Assembly (NCBI GenBank): GCA_038380435.1
Contig: JAWZYU010000127.1
Coordinates: 537,501-601,500, forward strand
Direction: 5' to 3'
DNA from: Ryuthela nishihirai
Taxonomy: Eukaryota > Arthropoda > Arachnida > Araneae > Heptathelidae
Length of the DNA: 64,000 nucleotides
Part shown: positions 56,746-64,000 of the stretch, one piece after another
How the letters are laid out: each line of letters begins with the position of its first letter
Position numbering within the stretch: position 1 is the stretch's first letter
The notes under the pieces: generated by a model
Told to the model about the DNA's origin: nothing
Database searches by the model: none
Seen by the model: only the letters and a program-made list of their open reading frames with translations
Made by a program: the position numbers and the translations under genes

Positions 56746-56959
56746 GTGAAAACCGAATACAAATGAGTTGTTTTCAAACAAGTGATATCAAAATCTTGAA
56801 GTCTTTATTTCATTTTTATTAATTTTAAGACATTTTTAATTTTATAAACTTAAAAGTTTTCAAATTAAAACCGACCGGTTTGATTTTAAACAAAATAAAT
56901 ATATAAAGAATTCTTAAATATTTTTTAGTTTTTTTTTTTTACCTTTGTCGTGTTTTTTA

Positions 56960-57137
56960 ACTCTGTAGTTCCCAGGTTCGAGTCCCAGCTGGGTCAGCGT
57001 GAGATTTATCTCTGCAAAATTCTCCGCCGTGCTCACGGTCAGTAGGGGACACCGGTGGGCTTGGAAAGACCGCCGTCCTTCGGATGGGGCGTTAAGCCTT
57101 GGCCCCGTGTGTGGGAGAGCCATACCCTGTGCACGTG
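56960..57137 (+). repeat. SINE-B, both ends missing
   Basis: Starts at CTGTAGTTCCCAGGTTCGAG (box B) and ends at CCCTGTGCACGT. Confidence 0.9.
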
Positions 57138-58621
57138 CGCCATAATAATAATAAATTGGAGAAAACACAGAGGTGACGTCAGCAACGCGGTTTCGGTTAC
57201 TTCCCAGCATAATTTCTATAATGTGAAGAGGAAAAGTATTTTCAGTGTCTCCTGAAAGCCATACAACAAAACTATATTGTGAAATCACACTTTATTATTC
57301 AGTTCAATACATTTTCCAAACATATTTTCTCCTGAGGTCACTCACAATACCTGTCTGATGGACGAAATAAAAGGTGACATTGGCATAATACCTTAGTAGC
57401 AAAATATCTTATTCGATATCTTTTGCATTAGATATCTCTCACACCTGTACGACCTACGTGTAATATCGAATATAAAAAACGTTGGTTGCCGTAATATATA
57501 AATGAAGAACGCTGGAATATTTAACACGCAAAAAAAACAAACATTAAACGCAAAGTTGACATGAAACCTCAAATCACGTTCCGATTTCAGTTTTACTCTT
57601 AATAATTAGTGTATTGCACCGGATAATTATTTTCCATCTTGGCATTTGTAAAATTATCTTATCGTTCTTAACTTTAAAAACGCAAATAACGTAGTTCAAA
57701 AATAGGCCATTTCCATGGCTACAATTAATGGGAACCCTATTTCGTGTCAACACAAATATTTCGTACTCAATTCCTATTTATAGAAATATAATTGCAATTC
57801 TTTATTTCATCTCTCAATAAATAAGTTTTACCCCACCATTCACTATAGAACGAAATATTTATTCACCATAATCATAATTTTTAAACACTACAAACGTTCG
57901 GAAAAAGGGTTAAGGTGCGATGCCAATCCATTCCTATTTTTCTATCTTATTACACCACGACGTGCACATAAGTGTTAATTTTCCTTTCTGGGCCAAAAGA
58001 ATAATATTAATCTTGAGATTACTCGCAAAAACCAAATTTTTTAGCGAAAATGACTTTTCAAAAACCGGAATTTCCAAAGCTTTAACGGTTGGTAAACGTA
58101 CGTAAAGCCCTTCCACATCGCAGTACATCACTAAAATCTGAACCAAAATATATAAAACAAAAGAATGGTTACTTCCTCCGTAGATCATACGAGGGCGAGA
58201 AAAAAAAAATCCAGTGGAACTACTCAAAAAAGCTTGCAATGCGAAACTCAAAGTATGCGACTTCCATCTTTTACTACGGCTTTTTATTTATACTTCTCCG
58301 AAACTTTATATAACCATTTTTCTTCTCTGTAGGTAGAAAAATAAAAATGCATCTTACGTATCTGAGATGATCGAAACATAATATAAAAATATACCTTAAA
58401 TAGGAACATTGTTACGATTAAGAAAAGCATTTTTAAAACTTCAACGTGGCTGTAATATATATTATGCAAAATCTACTGGCAACACAACGAAACAGTACTC
58501 CTGACGTCATCTCTGTGTTTTTGCTCTTTATTATTAACCAGTATTCACAGGCAGCACTAATTTTACGAGTTCACTTATTTCTCATGCCGTCACTCTATTT
58601 TAACTTACATTTTTATACGAG

Positions 58622-58843
58622 ATAAGTAATAATAATAAAAATACCCCCTCAAGCAGCTGCTTGCCACAGAGGTCTGACAGGAGCCTGTCAGTTTATATGC
58701 CATAGTAGAAGGTCTGAGAGGATGGCAGGACCTCAGCAGAAAAACAACACATACAACCATGCCTTATCCGGGGCTCGAACCCAGGTCCCTCAGATCAGTA
58801 GCCAAGCGCGCTAACCACTCGGCCATGGGACGGCTATAAGTAA
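58622..58843 (-). mobile_element. SINE-A, full length with 8-bp target duplication and known empty site
   Basis: The body 58,630-58,835 lies between ATAAGTAA (58,622-58,629) and ATAAGTAA (58,836-58,843). The unduplicated ATAAGTAA at 21,611-21,618 in the paired block is the pre-insertion state. The minus strand starts AGCCGTCCCATGGCCGAGTG and ends in a T-rich tail. Confidence 0.96.
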
Positions 58844-59039
58844 CATTTATATAATTAAAAATGTATTTAAATTAATAAAAATCAAATGAATATTTAAAGA
58901 TTTTCATATCTATTTTTTTCATATGCACTGTATTTTTTTTTAAAGGTTTATTTTTTTACACGGTTTTCTCGGGAATTGGGTGCATTGAATTAGATTATTC
59001 CTATTGTTTATTAAGAAGGATTTATTTATTTTTTTTAAT

Positions 59040-59245
59040 TTGAGTCGTTAGCGCGCTTGGCTACTGATCTAAGACACCTGGGTTCGAGTCCCGGGTACGG
59101 CATGGCTGTTTTGTGTCGTTTTTCTGCTGAGGGCGTGCCATCCTCTCAGACCTTCTACTGTGGCATATGACACTGACAGGCTCCTGTCACACCTCTGTGG
59201 TAAGCAGCTGCTTGAGGGGGTATTTATTTATTTATTTATTTATTT
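59040..59245 (+). repeat. SINE-A, shared with the 21.8-kb copy
   Basis: Same damaged box A edge (GAGTCGTTAGCGCGC) and same flanks as 21,816-22,012. The tail is an expanded (ATTT)n. Confidence 0.94.
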
Positions 59246-59426
59246 ATTATTAAATGTTGAGAAACATCCTGAAACAATTTTTAGAGAATATAATAGCAGG
59301 AATACGCTGTGATGCATACGAATAAACATCTTTGTAAGCTGGATGCTTTTAAATGTAAACACAATCAATTTGAATATCTGACTGGAATTGCATAGAATAA
59401 AATGCATATGATATCATATAGCGCTC

Positions 59427-59562
59427 AGAGTTGGTAGTTTTACATGTGATCGGCATTTTTTTTGTAGACAATGGGCTAAACGGGCAGGTCACGAGGACCC
59501 CGAAGGCTCAGAGAAGGTTGGGGGAGGGGCCTCACTGGAACAGCTGTTGGGAGACATATGAC
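59427..59562 (-). repeat. SINE-B tail fragment
   Basis: Copy of the 22,187-22,322 fragment within the duplicated block. Confidence 0.88.
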
Positions 59563-59777
59563 TTATTTGCAGAATGACTACAGACTATACTTATCTGCAG
59601 AAATGACTCTTAAGTGTCGTTTCGAAGACTCCCGGAAAGATCTTAATAACACAAATAACCATATCTAAATAACCAATGAAATCTATTTCAGTTGAAAACC
59701 TAAGTTTTATATTCACTAATAAATGTTACATTGTGAGTTTCACGATTAAAGAGAAAGGAAGAAAACAAACCTTATGT

Positions 59778-60405
59778 ACAGTCGCTCAAAAAAGTATTCG
59801 AACACCATGGTTGATTACAGAACAGAATTCAGGAAAAAAATCTGGAACGATTTCTTTTTTAATAATTAATGATTTGGCAACCTTCCTGTACGTATGCGAA
59901 GGTTGTCAGATCAGTAATTTCTAAAAAAATCGTTGCCAGGTATTCTTCCTGAATTCTACAATCAACCACATTGGGGACGGGGTGGCTCAGTCGGTAGCGC
60001 GCCAGGCTCGTAATCTGTAGTTCCTAGGTTCGAGTCCCAGCTGGGTCAGCGTTGAGATTTATCACTGCAAAATTTCCCCGTCCTGGCCACGGTCAGTAGG
60101 GGACACTGATGGGCTTGAAAAGGCCGCCGTCCGTCGGATGGGACGTTAAGCCGTGGCCCCGTTTGCGGGAGAGCCCATACCCTGTGCACGTTATAGAACA
60201 CGCTAGATGGCCTTGACGGGAGGCTACCATCTGTCTCCCAACAGCTGTTCCAGTGGGTCCCCTCACCCAACCATCTCTGAGTCTTCGGGGTCCTTGTGGC
60301 CTGGCCATTTAGCCCATGGTGTGCAAAAAAAGTGCCGTTCTGAGGTAATACAATCGAATGCAATCCAATCAACCACATTGTTCGGATACTTTTTCGAAGG
60401 AATGG
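59778..60405. mobile_element. Tc1/mariner-like MITE with SINE-B inside
   Basis: The left end starts TACAGTCGCTCAAAAAAGTA (59,778) and continues TTCGAACACCATGGTTGATT. The inverse of 60,366-60,405 gives a similar end (GAAAAAGTATCCGAACAATG). The matching ends with AAAAGTATTCG are typical of Tc1/mariner-type elements from memory. Without the SINE the element is about 235 bp, too short for a transposase. Confidence 0.7.
59959..60380 (+). mobile_element. SINE-B, full length with 15-bp target duplication (type copy)
   Basis: The body 59,974-60,365 lies between CAATCAACCACATTG at 59,959-59,973 and 60,366-60,380. Box A TGGCTCAGTCGG is at 59,983-59,994 and box B GGTTCGAGTCCC at 60,027-60,038. The body has the Nin-like series GGGACGTTAAGCCGTGG and GTGCACGTTATAGAACACGC (60,139-60,202), then a tail ending in CAATCGAATGCAATCC. 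It is non-coding; reading frames on either strand are incidental. The anticodon-like loop reads CTCGTAA, so the head may derive from a tRNA with a CGT anticodon. Confidence 0.96.
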
Positions 60406-60462
60406 ACAAGAATATATTTCGGATTTTATTTTAAACCACGGAAGGAAAATTAAATTTTTTGG

Positions 60463-60811
60463 CGCCCTGTCGTAATCTTAAGTTCCAGGGTTCGAGTTCC
60501 AGCTGGGGTCAGCGTTAAGATTTATCTCCGTAAGACTCCCCGCCCTGCCGTCGGTCAGTAGAGGACACCGATTGGCTTGTAAACGTCGCCGTCTTCCTAA
60601 CGGGACATTAAACCATGGTTCCGTGTGCCGGAGAGCCATACTGTGTGCGCGTTAAAGAACGCACTGGATGGCTTACCTTCAGGCTACCATTCGTCTTCCA
60701 ACAACTATTCCAATGGGTCCCCTCGCCCAACTTCTTTTGAGCCTTCGAGGTCATTGTGACTTGGCCATTCAGCCTATTCTATGCAAACAAAGTGCCGTTT
60801 AGAGGTATAAC
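60463..60811 (+). repeat. SINE-B, diverged, head-truncated
   Basis: From GTCGTAATCTTAAGTTCCAG through box B and the body to AGAGGTATAACTACC. It runs directly into the tandem array. Confidence 0.9.
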
Positions 60812-61548
60812 TACCGAACGTTAAAGAACACGCTGGACGGCCTTGACTGGAGTCTCCCATCTGTCTCCTACAGCTGTACAGTGTGTCCCCTTTCCCTGAG
60901 CCTTCAGGGTCCTTGTGGCGTGGCCATTCAGCCTATTCTATGCAAACAAAGTGCCGTTTAGAGGTAAAACTACCGAACGTTAAAGAACACGCTGGACGGC
61001 CTTGACTGGAGTCTCCCATCTGTCTCTTACAGCTGTCCAGTGTGTCCCCTTTCCCTCAACTTTCCCTGAGCCTTCAGGGTCCTTGTGGCGTGGCCATTCA
61101 GCCTATTCTATGCAAACAAAGTGCCATTTAGAGGTAAAACTACCGAACGTTAAAGAACACGCTGGACGGCCTTGACTGGAGTCTCCCATCTGTCTCCTAC
61201 AGCTGTCCAGTGTGTCCCCTTTCCCTCAACTTTCCCTGAGCCTTCAGGGTCCTTGTGGCGTGGCCATTCAGCCTATTCTATGCAAACAAAGTGCCGTTTA
61301 GAGGTAAAACTACCGAACGTTAAAAGAACACGCTGGACGGCCTTGACTGGAGTCTCCCATCTGTCTCCTACAGCTGTCCAGTGTGTCCCCTTTCCCTGAG
61401 CCTTCAGGGTCCTTGTGACCTGACCATTCAGCTCATTGCATGCAAAAAAAGTGCCGTTTAGAGGTAAAACTACCCAACGTTAAAGAACACGCTGGATGAC
61501 CTTGAGTGGAGTCTGCCATTTGTCTCCTACAGCTGTCCAGTGTGTCCC
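60812..61548 (+). repeat. Tandem array made from SINE-B tails, array 2
   Basis: Unit starts (TACCGAACGTTAAAG or TACCCAACGTTAAAG) are at about 60,812, 60,971, 61,141, 61,311 and 61,471, giving periods of 159, 170, 170 and 160 bp. The units are very similar, so amplification is recent compared with the SINE itself. The last unit breaks off after TGTGTCCCCT and joins a 5S rRNA fragment. Confidence 0.94.
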
Positions 61549-61550
61549 CT

Positions 61551-61611
61551 CGCGGTCAGTACTTGGGAGGGTGACCACCTGGGAACACCGTGTGCAGTTG
61601 GCAATTTTTTT
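61551..61611 (+). pseudogene. 5S rRNA 3' fragment
   Basis: The 52 bases 61,551-61,602 match the 3' part of animal 5S rRNA, including GTCAGTACTTGG, GGGTGACCACCTGGGAA and CACCGTGTGCAGTTGGC. They are followed by T7 (61,605-61,611), the usual Pol III stop. The 5' half of 5S is missing; SINE-B tail repeats stand there instead. It is either a 5S pseudogene cut by the array or part of a chimeric repeat. Confidence 0.88.
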
Positions 61612-61734
61612 CCCCCAAGCGCTGTACTCCTAGAATATTAGCCAAATTCATTCTGCGTCGGTCGCCGGGTTCCATTCCACTACGAGCCTAGCGCGCTACC
61701 GACTGAGTCAAAAAAAACTACAGAGATAAAAAAA
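61612..61734 (-). repeat. SINE-B head scrap and flanking DNA
   Basis: GAGCCTAGCGCGCTACCGACTGAGTCA at 61,684-61,710 is the inverse of a SINE-B head. The rest is unassigned. Confidence 0.75.
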
Positions 61735-61919
61735 ACCCAAAAAATATTGAAGAATTCTTTATATATTTCTTTTCTTTAAAACCAAACCGGTTGGTTTTAA
61801 TTTGAAAACTACTAAGTTTATAAAATTAAAAATGTCTTAAAATTAATAAAAATGAAATAAAGACTTCAAGATTTTGATATCACTTGTTTGAAAACAACTC
61901 ATTTGTATTCGGTTTTCAC

Positions 61920-62085
61920 GTCTAAGGGACCTGGGTTCGAGTCCCGGGTAAGGTATGGACGTATGTGTCTTTTTTGTGTGAGGTCCTGCCATCCTCACAG
62001 ACCTTCTATTATGGCATATAAACTGACAGCTTCCTGTCAGATCTCTGTGGGAAGCAGCTGCTTGAGGGGGTATGTTGTTTTTTTT
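61920..62085 (+). repeat. SINE-A, head-truncated
   Basis: From TCTAAGGGACCTGGGTTCGAG to GCTGCTTGAGGGGGTATG; box A is missing. Confidence 0.92.
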
Positions 62086-62094
62086 CACGTCTGG

Positions 62095-62235
62095 AACCAA
62101 TCTGCTATTTTTTCATCTGTCTCATAACATTCGGTCACCTTCCCGCAACCTAAACTGATCCCTCTGGTTCTTTATGACGTCGCCATTTAGACCCTTGTGT
62201 GCAAATAACTACCGTTCAGAGATGAAACAACCCAA
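62095..62235 (+). repeat. SINE-B tail fragment
   Basis: From ACCAATCTGC..ATCTGTCTCATAAC to GAAACAACCCAACC. Counterpart of 35,925-36,063. Confidence 0.86.
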
Positions 62236-62277
62236 CCAAACGCATATCTAATATATGGCGTATTAAAGTAATTAAAG

Positions 62278-62372
62278 GGGTCACCACCCTCACAGATCTT
62301 CGACTATGGCGGGTAAACTGACAGGTTCCTGTTAGATCGCTGTTGCAAGCAGCTGCTTGAGGGGGTGTTATT
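62278..62372 (+). repeat. SINE-A 3' remnant
   Basis: GGTCACCACCCTCACAG to AAGCAGCTGCTTGAGGGGGTG, with a partly damaged hairpin. Confidence 0.88.
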
Positions 62373-62591
62373 TTTATTCCTTTATTATATTTATGAACAT
62401 ATTTTCACTCTTTTCCCTAACACGTTAAGCCTCTTAGGATTAGGAAATAAAATAATCATTAGAGGTTAAATGTTTAGGGTATGAAATGACTCCTCGGCTA
62501 AGCACTTAATCCCTGTGTAGTCTGTAATACAGAAATTCGTTAAAATTATGTTGCTGTTATGGATAATTTTATATTGTGAATGTTGTATTCC

Positions 62592-62662
62592 AAGCCTATC
62601 GGTGTCCAGTACTGACCGTGGGAAGGGCGGGGAGTTTTGCGGAGATAAATCTCAACGCTGAG
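62592..62662 (-). repeat. SINE-B body fragment
   Basis: CCAAGCCTATCGGTGTCC to CTCAACGCTGAGG; the same piece as 37,441-37,512. The left part of that SINE is absent here. Confidence 0.88.
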
Positions 62663-63806
62663 GATTCTTTATGAGTTCCGTACTTAAATAGAAATGGAAA
62701 CCGAAACATATTTATCGCTGTGCCCAATGAAAGGTACATTATTCCATTCTCCCTTCCTTTAAACTTGTTTCTTTTAGGGTTTCAGACTAAATAAACAGAT
62801 TTCGCTGCTATTAAACATCAGAACTTGCGTTACTAATTAAATACTGCATCAATTGAAGTAGTAAAATAAAATAGTTTTTCTAATGTCTCTTAATTATCAA
62901 GGGTATTTTTTTGTGTTTTAAAACCTATTACTGTTCGTAAATTTTATCCCAATGAGATGATACGGAATACAGCGTCATAACTTAGCGAGTTGCGGAGTGT
63001 CATTTACTACCTGTCTCTGGCAGTCATAACTCATCGGTGAAATCAATGTACACGCTCGAAATTTTCACAGAAAGTTTCAGGTTAAGGTCCAGTTTGCAGT
63101 GCGAAATTTCAGGTCGGAAGTCCAAATAAGTTGAACCGTAACAAAAAAAAAAAATTCACATTTCCCCTCACCCAAAAAAGTGTCCTAAATTTATATTTCA
63201 GCATACTATATGTGGTAATATTCAAATAGTGTTCATTAAAGTTTTGAAACATGAATGCATATATATAACTTATGTACTTAATTAAATTCACACGTACGAC
63301 AATTATTGCTAAATGAAATAAATTCCTCTAGGTGGCGTTAATTTTGTTTTAACGAAATATTTGCTTCTTCCCGCCTCTCCTAACGGTTGTTCGTGTTCCT
63401 CTTCTACGATTGGTCAAATATGTTACAATGGCACGTGCACCTAGATAGCTTCACACGTGGCACCCTTAGTTACGATAGCAACCATATATTCGCTTTGACT
63501 TCAGTGTCAAATTTTACTCTCAATTCATTTCTTCTTTTCCATAATATATTTTATTACGTATATTTAGAATAAAGTTCACACACCACGTAAATTTTACCTA
63601 CACAAGAATCGAACTACAGTTAGCAATGATTAATAGTAATATTACAATATTTCATAAACGTTAATATTTAATATATGCGAATGCAATTAAATATCAAAGC
63701 CGGAAATTACATACAATTCCACTATAACGTTTCAGCTTAAATAACTGGGATTTATTAATTTAATTATCAAACTTCACTGGTTTTATTAACAATCTGACAC
63801 CGTGGA
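62663..63806 (+). repeat. Repeat block D, copy 3, with shared left part
   Basis: Matches 37,513-38,640 and, from about 63,112, also 17,117-17,810. It ends at CACCGTGGAGAC, about 75 bp before the SINE insertion point of the other two copies. Confidence 0.9.
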
Positions 63807-64000
63807 GACGGGGGCGGGGTGGCTCAGTCGGTAGCGCGGCAGGCTCGTAATCTGTAGTTCCCAGGTTCGACTCCCAGCTGGTTCAGCGTTCAGATTTTTC
63901 TCCTCAAAATTCCCCGCCCTGCCCACTGTCAGTAGGGAACACCGATGGGCTTGGAAAGGGCGCCGTCCGTCGGATGGGACGTTAAACCGTGGCCCCGTGT
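63807..64000 (+). repeat. SINE-B, cut by the window end
   Basis: GGGGCGGGGTGGCTCAGTCGG onward, through box B (GGTTCGACTCCC) to GGCCCCGTGT at the last base. The remainder lies outside this window. Confidence 0.93.

Larger units (their letters stand above)
56165..56945 (-). repeat. Inverted duplicate of 61,735-62,500
   Basis: The whole interval recurs in opposite orientation at 61,735-62,500, with the same internal SINE fragments. About 4.8 kb lie between the arms. Confidence 0.9.
57165..59775 (+). repeat. Duplicated block E, copy 2
   Basis: Direct match to 20,125-22,545. The main difference is a SINE-A inserted here at 58,630-58,835. Small gaps include the loss of the TATAAATGGTTGCTGCC stretch near 58,100. 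Confidence 0.9.
61735..62500 (+). repeat. Inverted duplicate of 56,165-56,945
   Basis: Same order of parts read the other way: AT-rich DNA with AAACCAAACCGGTTGG, SINE-A, SINE-B fragment, SINE-A remnant, AT-rich DNA. The second half also matches 35,925-36,420 directly. Confidence 0.9.

Noticed and set aside
59983..60050. SINE heads as functional tRNA genes
   Set aside because: Box A and box B are present, but the acceptor stem does not close and a long SINE body follows directly.
60812..61548. CRISPR-like array
   Set aside because: The units are direct copies of a SINE tail with no variable spacers, and the DNA is from an animal.

Overview
This is AT-rich nuclear DNA from an animal, most likely an invertebrate. 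A split U2 snRNA gene and a 5S rRNA fragment look arthropod-like from memory, but I cannot name the species. I see no convincing host protein-coding gene. Nearly every recognisable feature is a transposable element, a repeat derived from one, or a non-coding RNA sequence. Two short families dominate. I call them SINE-A (about 210 bp: tRNA-Ser/Leu-type head, a CTGACAGG hairpin, an AAGCAGCTGCTT palindrome and an ATTT tail) and SINE-B (about 385 bp: another tRNA-like head with a CGT triplet in the anticodon-like loop, and a body resembling the conserved invertebrate Nin-DC domain). Strands given for SINEs follow the tRNA-head-first direction.

Layout. 0-16 kb: AT-rich DNA with scattered SINEs, a GC-rich block present twice, a small palindromic element carrying a tRNA-like cloverleaf (12.93-13.06 kb), an inverted-repeat element (11.6-12.4 kb) and a hairpin (0.72-0.79 kb). 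17-23 kb: a repeat block, a copy of the U2 5' flank without U2, a possible DNA transposon, and a block duplicated again at 57-60 kb. 23-32 kb: RTE-like retrotransposon fragments, a tandem array made from SINE-B tails, large interleaved inverted repeats, and one long broken RTE-like element on the minus strand (about 28.8-32.06 kb). 33-44 kb: further copies of the same repeat blocks with nested SINEs. 45-51 kb: a broken L1/Tx1-type retrotransposon on the plus strand, with zinc-knuckle ORF1 and endonuclease/reverse-transcriptase ORF2. 52.5-54.7 kb: the centrepiece. 54.7-64 kb: duplicated blocks, a mariner-like MITE with a SINE-B inside, a second SINE-B-tail array ending in a 5S rRNA fragment, and further repeats.

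The main discovery is at 52,538-54,697. A U2 snRNA gene on the minus strand is cut after U2 nucleotide 42 by a 1,969-bp insertion in the same orientation. The four bases ATCT (U2 nucleotides 39-42) occur at both ends as a target-site duplication. The insertion has an intact 401-codon ORF1 (RRM-like region plus three zinc knuckles, Tx1/L1 type) but no endonuclease or reverse transcriptase. It therefore looks like an ORF1-only, HAL1-like derivative of a U2-specific (Keno-like) Tx1-clade retrotransposon that depends on enzymes supplied elsewhere. U2 sequence on both sides still looks canonical, which suggests a recent insertion.

Target-site duplications and empty/filled comparisons between duplicated blocks show that both SINE families move by retroposition. 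Many blocks occur two to four times in direct and inverted orientation, so this is a heavily rearranged repeat island. Family names rest on remembered motifs, and element boundaries were read by eye.
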